The notes below the pieces were generated by a model, which worked only from the letters and a program-made list of their open reading frames with translations, was not told where the DNA came from and made no database searches. The translations under genes were made by a program, and so were the position numbers. From CAYQEC01 sp964416425 (GTDB taxonomy: Bacteria; Actinomycetota; Acidimicrobiia; Spongiisociales; UBA5794), in the NCBI GenBank assembly GCA_964416425.1, contig CAYQEC010000005.1, positions 1 through 64,000 of the forward strand: DNA of 64,000 nucleotides, given 5' to 3'. How positions within the stretch are numbered: position 1 is the stretch's first letter; each line of letters opens with the position of its first letter. This document shows, one piece after another, positions 35,666-42,896 of the stretch.

Positions 35666-36159
35666 ACGAGACGCACTTCTCCACCGTGATGCCGTCGCCG
35701 GTGGGCGACCTCACGATCGTGGCCACCGATCGGGGCCTGCGGGCCATCCTCTGGCCCGGCGACGACGACGCCCGGGTGGCGCTGCCGGAGACGACGCCGG
35801 ATCCCCGGCGGGACCATCCGGTGCTGGCGGCGACCGTGGCCCAGCTCGGCGAGTACTTCGCCGGTGCCCGCACCACGTTCGATCTCCCCCTCGACCTGCG
35901 GGGCACCGACTTCCAGGTGGCGTCGTGGCGGGCGCTGGCCGAGATCCCGTTCGGCGCCACCACCACCTACGGGGACCAGGCCCGCCGCCTCGGGCGGCCG
36001 GCCGCGGCTCGGGCGGTGGGCGCCGCCACCGGCCGGAATCCGGTGTCGATCGTGCTGCCCTGCCACCGGGTGGTCGGCAGCGACGGGTCGCTCACCGGCT
36101 TCGCCGGCGGCCTCGACACCAAGGCCTGGTTGCTGCGCCACGAGGGAGCGATCGGTTGA
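35662..36159 (+). CDS. ogt: Methylated-DNA-protein-cysteine methyltransferase
   Basis: 165 residues. Removes O6-methyl groups from guanine by irreversible transfer to its active-site cysteine, seen in IVLPCHRVVG; the DNA-binding helix region (PFGATTTYGDQARRLGRP) precedes it. Overlaps the ada-alkA gene by four bases, so damage induction of the first gene should co-induce this one. Full length for the family. Confidence 0.93.
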   Translation: MNETHFSTVMPSPVGDLTIVATDRGLRAILWPGDDDARVALPETTPDPRRDHPVLAATVAQLGEYFAGARTTFDLPLDLRGTDFQVASWRALAEIPFGATTTYGDQARRLGRPAAARAVGAATGRNPVSIVLPCHRVVGSDGSLTGFAGGLDTKAWLLRHEGAIG

Positions 36160-36444
36160 CCCCCCTCGACCGTCTTCTCACCCTCCCTGGGACCAGGGAG
36201 GTTTCCTCCGCCAAAGGCGGAGGCGTCGCAGAGGGAGCCGAAGGCGACCGATCCGGGGAGGGTCGCGGCTCACCACGGCACCGCGACCCCCCTCGACCGT
36301 CTTCTCACCCTCCCTGGGACCAGGGAGGGTCGGAGAGCCGTCACCGCAGGTGGCGGCGATCCGGGGAGGGTCGCGGCTCACCACATCACCGCGACCCCCC
36401 TCGGGTCGCTCCGCTCCCCGGTCCCCCCTGATCCCAGGGGGGAC
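36158..36444. repeat. Tandem, palindrome-rich intergenic repeat element
   Basis: A 44-base unit at 36158-36201 recurs exactly at 36285-36328; a second, 27-base unit at 36250-36276 recurs at 36358-36384. Inside are perfect hairpins: CCTCCCTGG/CCAGGGAGG in both copies, CCTCCGCC/GGCGGAGG near 36206-36224, and GTCCCCCCTG/CAGGGGGGAC at 36421-36444. The element fills the 299-base gap between ogt and tag and contains no gene. It resembles dispersed REP/MITE-like intergenic elements and may also end transcription from both sides. Confidence 0.75.
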
Positions 36445-36458
36445 GAGAAAGGAGACGC

Positions 36459-37073
36459 TCAGCGGTCTCGGCGCACCGGACGTACGAACGCGGCCCGGGC
36501 CGCCTCGACCCGGGCGAAGGTGTCGCACTGCGGCTCGTGGTCGTTGACGATCCCCATCGCCTGCATGAAGGCGTACACGGTGGTGGCACCGACGAACGTG
36601 AAGCCGCGCCGCTTCAGGTCCTTGGCGAGAGCGGTCGATTCGGGGGTGACGGGGGCGACGACCCGGTGCTCCGGGTCGGGCTCGTAGCTCCACACCAGCC
36701 CCGCCAGCGAGCCGACCTCGTCGATGACCTCCCGGGTCCGGGCCGCGTTGTTGATCGTCGACACGATCTTCCCCCGGTGCCGGATGATCCCCTCGTCGTG
36801 GAGTAGACGCTCGACGTCGGCCTCGGTCATGCCGGCGACGGTGTCGATGGCGAAGCCGGAGAACGCCGCCCGGAAGGCGGCCCGGCGCCGCAGGATCGTC
36901 AGCCAGCTCAGCCCGGCCTGGAACCCCTCGAGGCAGAGCTTCTCGAACAGGAGCCGATCGTCGGCCACGGGGAACCCCCACTCGTCGTCGTGGTATGGCT
37001 GATAGTCCTCGGCGGAGGCACCCCACCTGCACCGGGTCACTCCGTCCGTGCCGACGACGAGCGAGGGGTTCAC
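36459..37073 (-). CDS. tag: DNA-3-methyladenine glycosylase I
   Basis: 204 residues. Constitutive-type glycosylase for 3-methyladenine. Family features: RCRWG at the N-terminus, YHDDEWGFP, FEKLCLEGFQAGLSW and the KRRGFTFVGATTVYAFMQAMG motif. The zinc ligands Cys and His are in place (RCRW, YHDDEW, NDHEPQC). Its GTG start overlaps the stop of the DAHP synthase-chorismate mutase gene by four bases, so it sits in the attenuated aromatic transcript, an unusual partner. Confidence 0.92.
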   Translation of the reverse strand: MNPSLVVGTDGVTRCRWGASAEDYQPYHDDEWGFPVADDRLLFEKLCLEGFQAGLSWLTILRRRAAFRAAFSGFAIDTVAGMTEADVERLLHDEGIIRHRGKIVSTINNAARTREVIDEVGSLAGLVWSYEPDPEHRVVAPVTPESTALAKDLKRRGFTFVGATTVYAFMQAMGIVNDHEPQCDTFARVEAARAAFVRPVRRDR

Positions 37074-38161
37074 ACGTCCGCCGCCTCGGGAGGTTCGGCG
37101 GTAATCGCCGCCTCCTGGGCGACTCGACTGTGGTCGAGCACCAGGGTCATCAACTTCTCGATGTAGCCGGGATCGACGCCGAGGGAGATGGCGTCTTCCC
37201 GCGCCTCCTGGATCAGCTCGGCCTCACGGTCGGGCGACCGCATCGAGAGGCCGCGCGACGCTTTGATGCGGGCGATCTCGATCGAGCTCTGGAGGCGCCG
37301 GCCCACCAGCTTGACGAGCTGACGGTCGATGCGGTCGATCTCGTCCCGCAGCGTCGGGATGCCGAGATCCTCCATGAGCCGTTCGAAGGCGGCGAGGTCG
37401 AGCTGGTTGCCGTTCCCGGCGAGAGCATGGGCCGGGTCGGGGTGGACCGCCACCACGAGCCCGTCGGCTCCAACCGAGCGGCCCGCCAGCGCCAGCGGGC
37501 GCATCAGGTCGTCGCCCGCCATCGCCGGAGCCGGGTCGATCACCACCGGGAGATGCGACAGGTGCTGCACCACCGGGACGGCGGTGATGTCGAGCGAGTC
37601 GGAGGTGCGGGGATCGAAGGTGCGGCTGCCCCGCTCGCACAGCAGCACCCGCGGGTTGTCCTCGGCGAGGATGTACTCGGCGGCCAGCAACCACTCGTCG
37701 ATGGTGGCGGCGGCGGCCCGGTGCAGCATCACCGGCTTGCCCGCCCGGCCCGCGTCCCGCAGCAGCACGAAGTTCTGCATGTTGTCCGGGCCAACCTCGA
37801 TCATGTCGATGTGCTCGGCGACGATCTCGACGTGGCCGGGCTCGATGACCTCGGTGACGGTGGGAAGGCCGGTCTCGTAACCCGCCTTCTCCAGGAGCCA
37901 GAGGCCCTCGCGACCCAGTCCCTTGAACGAGTATGGCGAGGTCTCCGCCCGGAACGTCCCGGCCCGCAACATCGACGCGCCCGACGCGGCAGCTGTCTCG
38001 GCCACCGCCATGATCTGGTCTTCGCTCTCGACGGCGCTCGGCCCGGCGATCACCGGATACGAGCCGTCGCCGAACTTGACGTTGCCGACGGCGAAGACGG
38101 TGGTCTCGACGTCGGGGCGGCGGTGACTCTTCAGGATCGGTTCCGGACGCTCGCTGCTCAT
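37070..38161 (-). CDS. Type I DAHP synthase fused to AroQ chorismate mutase
   Basis: 363 residues. The DAHP synthase part (about 20-265) is of the Bacillus/Thermotoga subtype, with GPSAVES, LRAGTFRAETSPYSFKG and metal/substrate residues in CERGSRTF and VVIDPAPAMAG. The chorismate mutase part (about 275-360) is at the C-terminus (RDEIDRIDRQLVKLVGRR, IKASRGLSMRSPDREAE). It catalyses the first shikimate step and the branch to prephenate. The fused mutase usually acts as the allosteric sensor. An attenuator hairpin and a Phe/Tyr-rich leader peptide precede it; AGGAGAG precedes the ATG. tag is co-transcribed. Confidence 0.92.
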   Translation of the reverse strand: MSSERPEPILKSHRRPDVETTVFAVGNVKFGDGSYPVIAGPSAVESEDQIMAVAETAAASGASMLRAGTFRAETSPYSFKGLGREGLWLLEKAGYETGLPTVTEVIEPGHVEIVAEHIDMIEVGPDNMQNFVLLRDAGRAGKPVMLHRAAAATIDEWLLAAEYILAEDNPRVLLCERGSRTFDPRTSDSLDITAVPVVQHLSHLPVVIDPAPAMAGDDLMRPLALAGRSVGADGLVVAVHPDPAHALAGNGNQLDLAAFERLMEDLGIPTLRDEIDRIDRQLVKLVGRRLQSSIEIARIKASRGLSMRSPDREAELIQEAREDAISLGVDPGYIEKLMTLVLDHSRVAQEAAITAEPPEAADV

Positions 38162-38197
38162 GGTGCTCTCCTGTGGCGGCGGCCCCGGGCACAAAGA

Positions 38198-38225
38198 AAC
38201 CCGAAGCCTCTGCCGGCTTCGGGTT
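38198..38225 (-). terminator. Attenuator hairpin before DAHP synthase gene
   Basis: AACCCGAAGCC/GGCTTCGGGTT is a perfect 11-base stem with a 6-base loop, read on the minus strand and followed by TTTCTTTGT. It lies between the leader peptide stop (38251) and the structural gene start (38161), the place of an attenuator. GAAGCCG just after the leader stop repeats part of the 5' arm and could take part in an alternative structure. Confidence 0.75.
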
Positions 38226-38250
38226 GGGGGGTTCTCGTGTGCGGCTTCTG

Positions 38251-38319
38251 CTACCGCGTGCCCTCCACCCGGGCCGACAGCCCGGTAAAGGGATACGCGA
38301 AAGAGAAGCCGTATGTCAT
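38251..38319 (-). CDS. Phe/Tyr-rich leader peptide of the aromatic operon
   Basis: 22-codon reading frame, MTYGFSFAYPF then a polar tail, stop TAG. Five of residues 3-11 are Tyr or Phe, far above chance, and the frame sits directly after a promoter and before an attenuator hairpin and a DAHP synthase gene. This is the design of pheA-type transcription attenuation, where shortage of charged tRNA-Phe or tRNA-Tyr stalls the ribosome and prevents the terminator from forming. There is no ribosome binding site; the -10 box ends nine bases before ATG, so the mRNA is probably leaderless. Too short for ordinary gene callers. Confidence 0.72.
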   Translation of the reverse strand: MTYGFSFAYPFTGLSARVEGTR

Positions 38320-38328
38320 CGCCGCGAC

Positions 38329-38357
38329 AACATACCGGGCCGCGGCCGTCGACGCAA
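38329..38357 (-). promoter_or_regulatory. Promoter of the leader peptide / aromatic operon
   Basis: TTGCGT (38352-38357) and TATGTT (38329-38334), separated by 17 bases on the minus strand. The -10 lies nine bases before the leader peptide ATG. It sits just 15 bases after the stop codon of the upstream gene. Confidence 0.55.
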
Positions 38358-38371
38358 TACCGGGGGACCCG

Positions 38372-38908
38372 CTACTGGGCGGAAGGGCCCTTGCGGCGCA
38401 CGTCTTCGACCTGCACCAGCGCCTGCCGCAGCTCGCCGAGCCACTCGTCGAGGTTGTGGCCGACCAGCCGGACGCACCAGGCGAGGGCTTCGCTGCGGCT
38501 GCGCGCCACCCCGGCGTCGACGAGGGTGTCGAGCACCTTGCGCTCCCGAAGGCGGAGCCGGGTCATCGCCGGGATCGAGAGGTGGGTGAACAGCATGGCG
38601 AACTCCCCGGCCCGAGCACCCCACGACACCTTGCGCTCGAACCGGGCCTCGGCGGCGGTGGCGATCTCGATCCGGCGCTGCCGGGTCTCCTCCCGGTGAG
38701 TGGTGATACGCGCCTCACACCGTTCCCGCCGCACCGGCGCCGCCAGATCGGCGCCGCCTTCCTCGGCGGGGAGGGTGCCGATCACGAGGATCTCGTCGCG
38801 ATCGACGGCGATCCGCACCGGGCCGCTGAACCAGCCCTCGGGGATCCGATCCGCGAACCAGGCTTGCAGCTCGGCCTCGTCGATCTCGGGGGGCTTGTCG
38901 TGGCCCAT
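38372..38908 (-). CDS. Conserved actinobacterial hypothetical protein
   Basis: 178 residues, soluble. N-terminal half is strand-rich (PEGWFSGPVRIAVDRDEILVIGTL), the C-terminal half helical and basic with RSRSEALAWCVRLVGHN, a pattern like ribbon-helix-helix or coiled regulators. Start supported by TAGCCT exactly six bases before the ATG. Known only as a conserved hypothetical to me; no function assigned. It lies just upstream of the aromatic leader region. Confidence 0.65.
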   Translation of the reverse strand: MGHDKPPEIDEAELQAWFADRIPEGWFSGPVRIAVDRDEILVIGTLPAEEGGADLAAPVRRERCEARITTHREETRQRRIEIATAAEARFERKVSWGARAGEFAMLFTHLSIPAMTRLRLRERKVLDTLVDAGVARSRSEALAWCVRLVGHNLDEWLGELRQALVQVEDVRRKGPSAQ

Positions 38909-38914
38909 GGCTGC

Positions 38915-38920
38915 AGGCTA
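38915..38920 (-). promoter_or_regulatory. Leaderless -10 box, TAGCCT
   Basis: TAGCCT on the minus strand, six bases before the ATG at 38908, with no ribosome binding site. Confidence 0.5.
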
Positions 38921-39109
38921 CCGGGCCACCCAGAGCCACACGAGCAGGGCGACCCCGGCCACGATCGGCATCCCCACCTCGACGGCATCCCGCAGCCGCC
39001 CCACCACCCGGCGTTGCGGCGATCCGACCTCGCGCCACACGACGGCCGCCAAGCCCGCCGCGACGAGCACGGTCCCGATCGTCAACACCAGGGTGTGCCA
39101 CCCGTCCAC
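38918..39109 (-). CDS. Small two-helix membrane protein
   Basis: 63 residues with two transmembrane helices (HTLVLTIGTVLVAAGLAAVVW and VEVGMPIVAGVALLVWLW) joined by a basic loop. GTG at 39109 is the most plausible start because it removes a charged, non-homologous extension. No family recognised. Its 3' end overlaps the -10 box of the following gene on the same strand. Confidence 0.45.
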   Translation of the reverse strand: MDGWHTLVLTIGTVLVAAGLAAVVWREVGSPQRRVVGRLRDAVEVGMPIVAGVALLVWLWVAR

Positions 39110-39159
39110 GGGCCGGAGGTTACCGGCGCGGCGCCGCCTTCCCGCTTCCCCGCCACCCG

Positions 39160-39165
39160 TACACT
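39160..39165 (+). promoter_or_regulatory. Leaderless -10 box, TACACT
   Basis: TACACT, four of six bases of TATAAT, six bases before the ATG at 39172. Confidence 0.45.
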
Positions 39166-39171
39166 GGCTCG

Positions 39172-39399
39172 ATGGCCACACCACCCGAATCCCTGCTCCG
39201 CCGCAGCGCCTGGGTGATGCTGCTCGCCGCCGCCTGGACCGCCTTCGTGTGGCTCAACCGCATCGTGAACCTGATCGGCGACGATCGTTCCCTCGGATTC
39301 CTCGTGGTTCACTACGTCATCGCCGCCATCTCCCTGGGCATCGCCGCCGCTCTCGGCTGGTACGGCTGGGGTCTGCTGCGCCGGGCCCGCAGCGGCTGA
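39172..39399 (+). CDS. Small two-helix membrane protein
   Basis: 75 residues, two transmembrane helices (SAWVMLLAAAWTAFVWLN and VVHYVIAAISLGIAAALGWYGW), basic C-terminus GLLRRARSG. The layout resembles the short SCO4848-like membrane proteins of actinobacteria, though I cannot confirm membership. Leaderless-type promoter six bases upstream. Divergent from the other small membrane protein at 38918. Confidence 0.6.
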   Translation: MATPPESLLRRSAWVMLLAAAWTAFVWLNRIVNLIGDDRSLGFLVVHYVIAAISLGIAAALGWYGWGLLRRARSG

Positions 39400-39486
39400 C
39401 AACACGCCCGCCACTCACGACGGGTTTCCTCCCATTCGGGCCATACTGCGTGTCACCCACGGGGGACGACGCCTGCAGGAGGCGAC

Positions 39487-40053
39487 ATGATGGGAAGCCG
39501 GTTGCTGCGGATCGCCACGGTCGCGGTGGCGTGCGTCCTGGTGCTCGCCGGATGCGCCACCGGACCAGATGCGGAGACGGCGACCACCACGTCGGAGGCC
39601 GTACCGTCACCGGGACCGATCACCGCGGAGGTGGAAGCCGACCTCACCGCGCGGGCATTGCAGTCGTATTGTGCGGCGCACTGTGACGACCTGGACCGTT
39701 TCGTCTACAACACGACGCTCACCGCCACCATGCCGGAGAGCGCCCACCACGCCATGCCTGCCTCGGTGCGGGAGGCCATCGAAGCGGCCGACGACCGGTT
39801 CGACTTCGTCACCGGCGCCGAGGCCGATGCTCTGTTCGGGCCGGACGGGTTGGTGGACGGAGGGCGGGGCATCCTGCTCAGCGTCGGGCCGGTGCAGTCC
39901 CTCACCGACCGTGTCGTCGGCATCGAGGTCGGTGGCGTCACCGGTCGCGACGGAGGCCTCGGCATCGTCATGCAGTTCGAATGGGACGGTGACTGCTGGA
40001 CCGCCGTCACACCCGAGCAGAGCGGTGTCACGGTGACGAGCTGGGTCGCCTGA
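39487..40053 (+). CDS. Lipoprotein of unknown function
   Basis: 188 residues with a lipoprotein signal (VACVLVLAGC lipobox) and a Thr/Pro-rich stretch after the lipidated cysteine. The mature domain has three further cysteines (YCAAHC and GDCW). No catalytic motif. It ends with strand-forming residues (TAVTPEQSGVTVTSWV). Function unknown; probably surface-exposed. Confidence 0.7.
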   Translation: MMGSRLLRIATVAVACVLVLAGCATGPDAETATTTSEAVPSPGPITAEVEADLTARALQSYCAAHCDDLDRFVYNTTLTATMPESAHHAMPASVREAIEAADDRFDFVTGAEADALFGPDGLVDGGRGILLSVGPVQSLTDRVVGIEVGGVTGRDGGLGIVMQFEWDGDCWTAVTPEQSGVTVTSWVA

Positions 40054-40063
40054 AAGGAAGCGG

Positions 40064-40177
40064 CATGACCGTTCAACAGCTCGTCACCGGATTCATCAGC
40101 GACGACCTCGGGCTGGAACGCGAGGAGAACCGGTCTCGCCCTACCCGTCGAGGCGTTTCACGAAGAAGTTGCTGGTG
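40064..40177 (+). CDS. Short ORF, possible truncated gene
   Basis: 37 codons after an AAGGAAG ribosome site, starting MTVQQLVTGFISDDLGLERE, then a basic run. The first 25 residues look gene-like and the remainder overlaps the antisense GNAT gene, so this could be the stub of a gene whose rest was lost. It follows the lipoprotein stop by ten bases. Evidence is only the ribosome site and composition. Confidence 0.25.
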
Positions 40178-40563
40178 ACGGTGAACCCGAGCCGCTCGTA
40201 GAAGCGACGGGCCTCGGCCCGGGCCAGGTTGCTGTGTAGGTCCACCATGACGGCGCCGCGGGCCCGGGCCGCCCCCACCACCTCGGCCACCAGCGCCGCC
40301 CCGATCCCGGCGGAACGGCGTCCCTCATCGACGACGAGGGCGTCGATCGAGGTCACCTTCGCTCCCTGGTGGAGGTGATGACGGGTGTGGAAGGAGACGA
40401 AGCCGATCACCTCCCCGTCCTCGGCCACGATCGTCTCCGCGCCCGGCTCGGCAGCCAGCCCACGTCGTACCTCGTCCGGCGTCCGTTGGTAACCGAGTTG
40501 GCCGAGCAGGGAGACGAGAGCGTCGATATCACCCTCGCGCGCCGGTCGGAAGCTCACCGCCAT
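40141..40563 (-). CDS. GNAT family N-acetyltransferase
   Basis: 140 residues. Acetyl-CoA binding motif A is RRSAGIGAALVAEV near residue 80; the C-terminus AEARRFYERLGF matches motif B. Substrate unknown. It is divergent from the arsenic operon; some GNAT enzymes (ArsN) acetylate arsenicals, but nothing in this sequence beyond position supports that. ATG at 40563 preferred to an upstream frame extension. Confidence 0.82.
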   Translation of the reverse strand: MAVSFRPAREGDIDALVSLLGQLGYQRTPDEVRRGLAAEPGAETIVAEDGEVIGFVSFHTRHHLHQGAKVTSIDALVVDEGRRSAGIGAALVAEVVGAARARGAVMVDLHSNLARAEARRFYERLGFTVTSNFFVKRLDG

Positions 40564-40610
40564 GTCGCCATGATGGTCCGACTCGTCTCGTGTGAGATCC
40601 CCAATATCCC

Positions 40611-40649
40611 TCAATGACTATTGACGCAATGGAGGTTGAGGCTTAGGGT
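40611..40649 (+). promoter_or_regulatory. Promoter and ArsR-type operator of the arsenic operon
   Basis: TTGACG (40621-40626) and TAGGGT (40644-40649) are 17 bases apart; the ATG follows six bases later, so the mRNA is leaderless. TCAAT-GACT-ATTGA (40611-40624) is an inverted repeat overlapping the -35, where ArsR repressors commonly bind. Confidence 0.6.
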
Positions 40650-40655
40650 GCCGGC

Positions 40656-41321
40656 ATGGCACCACCAGACCTCACCCGGCGAGCCGACCAGTACGCGGCA
40701 CTCGGAGATGTCGCCCGCCTCGCCATCGTCGACGACCTCGCCCTCTCCGACCGCTCCCCGACCGAACTGGGATCACGCCACGGGCTCCCCTCCAACCTGC
40801 TCGCCCACCACCTCGGCGTGCTGGATCGGGCCGGGCTCATCGAACGCCACGAGTCGTCCGGCGACCGGAGACGCCGCTACGTGCGCCTCCGTTTCGAGGC
40901 CCTCGCCGACCTCCGCATCGGGCTCGCCATCCCCGACGGCCCGGTACTCTTCATCTGCACCCAGAACTCGGCCCGCTCCCAGCTCGCCGCCGAGCTGTGG
41001 AAGCGCCGCACCGGACGCCCGGCGGAGAGCGCCGGCACCCACCCCGCCGCCCGGGTGCATCCCGGAGCGGTGGCGGCCGCCGCCCGCGCCGGTCTCGACC
41101 TCTCCCGAGCCCACCCCCGCCGCCTCGACGAGGTGAAGCGCGACCCCGCCCTGGTCGTGACCGTGTGCGATCAGGCCCACGAGGAGCTCACGCCCGGCGA
41201 GTCGTGGTGGCACTGGTCGATCCCCGACCCGGTCGACTCGTCCCGCTCCGACTCCTTCGACCTCGCCCTCTCCCAGCTCCAGCACCGTGTCGACGCCCTC
41301 ACAGGAGGCTCCCGCTCATGA
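40656..41321 (+). CDS. ArsR-type regulator fused to low-molecular-weight arsenate reductase
   Basis: 221 residues. Residues 1-85 are an ArsR winged helix (ALGDVARLAIVDDLALSDRSPTELG ... LLAHHLGVLDRAGLIERHE); 90-215 are a LMW-PTPase-type arsenate reductase domain with P-loop CTQNSARSQ (C-x5-R) and the acidic DP motif near SIPDPVDSS. The fusion puts arsenic sensing and arsenate reduction in one chain. Its stop overlaps the next start (ATGA). Confidence 0.88.
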   Translation: MAPPDLTRRADQYAALGDVARLAIVDDLALSDRSPTELGSRHGLPSNLLAHHLGVLDRAGLIERHESSGDRRRRYVRLRFEALADLRIGLAIPDGPVLFICTQNSARSQLAAELWKRRTGRPAESAGTHPAARVHPGAVAAAARAGLDLSRAHPRRLDEVKRDPALVVTVCDQAHEELTPGESWWHWSIPDPVDSSRSDSFDLALSQLQHRVDALTGGSRS

Positions 41322-41971
41322 CCGACGTCACCGGCACCAACCTCACCACCGAGCAGCTCTACCTCGTCAAGCAGTCGGCCCGCCGCCTCCAGGACGAGTT
41401 CAGCGGCGTCTTCTCCACCGAGACCGTGGAACGCTTCATCGCCGAATCCCACCACGACCTCGAGACGCGGGCCTCCGTGACGAGCTGGCTCCCCATCCTC
41501 ATCGAGCGCTTCACCCGGGACCGCCTCAAGGCGCTCGCTCGGGTGGAGGGCCTCTCCGCCGACACCAACCCCGCCGTGCTCTTCCTCTGCGTCCACAACG
41601 CCGGCCGCTCCCAGATGGCCGCCGGATGGCTCCGCCACCTCGCCGGCGACGCCGTCGACGTCTACTCCGGCGGATCGGACCCGGGGTCCGAGATCAACGC
41701 CGCGGCGGTCGAGGCGATGGCCGAGATCGGCATCGACATCCGCTCCGAGTTCCCCAAACCGTGGACCGACGAGATCGTGCGCGCCGCCGACGTCGTCGTC
41801 ACCATGGGCTGCGGCGACGCCTGCCCGCTGTTCCCCGGCAAGCGCTACGAGGACTGGGAGCTCACCGACCCGGCCGGCCAGCCACTCGAGGTGGTCCGCA
41901 CCGTGCGGGACGACATCGAGCAGCGGGTCCGCACCCTCATGGAGAGCCTGGACGTGCCGGCCCGGGTGTGA
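41318..41971 (+). CDS. arsC: Arsenate reductase with N-terminal three-helix domain
   Basis: 217 residues. Residues 1-80 are a helical domain (EQLYLVKQSARRLQDEFSG ... TRDRLKALARVEG) typical of mycothiol-dependent actinobacterial ArsC; 88-215 is the LMW-PTPase fold with CVHNAGRSQ and further cysteines in MGCGDACPLFPGKRYEDW. It should reduce arsenate to arsenite with thioredoxin or mycothiol/mycoredoxin. Co-transcribed with the ArsR fusion; no arsenite pump is encoded here. Confidence 0.9.
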   Translation: MTDVTGTNLTTEQLYLVKQSARRLQDEFSGVFSTETVERFIAESHHDLETRASVTSWLPILIERFTRDRLKALARVEGLSADTNPAVLFLCVHNAGRSQMAAGWLRHLAGDAVDVYSGGSDPGSEINAAAVEAMAEIGIDIRSEFPKPWTDEIVRAADVVVTMGCGDACPLFPGKRYEDWELTDPAGQPLEVVRTVRDDIEQRVRTLMESLDVPARV

Positions 41972-41984
41972 CCGCCCGACCGGC

Positions 41985-42896
41985 TCAGCCCAACAGCAGC
42001 GGATCGATCGCGATGGCGAGGAAGAGCACCGCCAGGTAGACGTTGGAGTAGCCGAAGAAGCGCATTGCCTCCCCCGGGTCGCGCCGTAGCCGCCACGTCC
42101 CGTACACCAACCAGGCGCCCAGCTCCGCCGCCGTCGCCAGGTAGATCCATCCCACCGCCCCGGTGGCGAAGAGGAGCAGCGAGACCCCCACCAGCACCAC
42201 GCTGTAGGCCAGGATGTGGTCGAGGGCCCGCTCCACCCCCACCACCACCGGCAGCATCGGCACCCCGGCGGCGGCGTAGTCGTCGCGGTAGCGGATCGCC
42301 AGTGCCCAGAAATGCGGCGGGGTCCAGAAGAACACGATGGCGAACATGACCCAGGCCGGCAGCGCCAGCGTGCCGGTGACGGCCGCCCACCCGACCAACG
42401 TGGGAACCGAACCGGCGGCCCCGCCGATCACGATGTTCTGGGTCGTGGTGCGCTTCAAGGCAATCGAATAGACGAGAACGTAGAACAGCAACGCCGAGGT
42501 GGAGAGCAGGGCGACGAGCAGGTTCACCGTGAGCCACAGCCAGGCGAACCCGGCAGCGCCCAGCACCATCCCGAAGCCGACCGCGGCCCGCTCCGACACC
42601 CGCCCGGTCGGCAGTGGCCGCCGCCGGGTGCGACCCATCACCCGGTCGATGTCACGGTCGATCACCTGGTTCATGGCGTTGGCCCCGCCCGAGGAGAGGG
42701 TGCCGCCGACGAGGGTGGCGAGCACCAGCCAGGTGTCGGGCCAACCGCCGGCGGCGACGACCATGGCGGGCACGGTGGTGGTGAGCAGCAGCTCGATGAT
42801 CCGCGGCTTCGTCAGCTCGAGGTAGGCCTTCGCCTTCTGCGGGAACGTCGCCGCCGGAGCCCGCGGGTCGGTGATCCGGATCTGGGGGGTGCTCAC
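41985..42896 (-). CDS. ctaB: Protoheme IX farnesyltransferase (haem O synthase)
   Basis: 303-residue UbiA-family enzyme adding a farnesyl group to haem B. First aspartate motif NAMNQVIDRDIDRVMGRT and second motif YRDDYAAAGVPMLPVV are intact, with eight to nine membrane helices. GTG start overlaps the ctaA stop by four bases. Together with ctaA it supplies haem A for the oxidase encoded at 18-22 kb. Confidence 0.93.
   Translation of the reverse strand: MSTPQIRITDPRAPAATFPQKAKAYLELTKPRIIELLLTTTVPAMVVAAGGWPDTWLVLATLVGGTLSSGGANAMNQVIDRDIDRVMGRTRRRPLPTGRVSERAAVGFGMVLGAAGFAWLWLTVNLLVALLSTSALLFYVLVYSIALKRTTTQNIVIGGAAGSVPTLVGWAAVTGTLALPAWVMFAIVFFWTPPHFWALAIRYRDDYAAAGVPMLPVVVGVERALDHILAYSVVLVGVSLLLFATGAVGWIYLATAAELGAWLVYGTWRLRRDPGEAMRFFGYSNVYLAVLFLAIAIDPLLLG

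Noticed and set aside
36158..36328. Two exact 44-base repeats as a CRISPR array
   Set aside because: Only two copies, units contain full palindromes, the interval holds another repeated unit, and no cas genes are near.
40141..40563. GNAT gene as ArsN arsenical acetyltransferase
   Set aside because: Only its position next to the arsenic operon supports this; it is divergent and shows generic GNAT motifs only.
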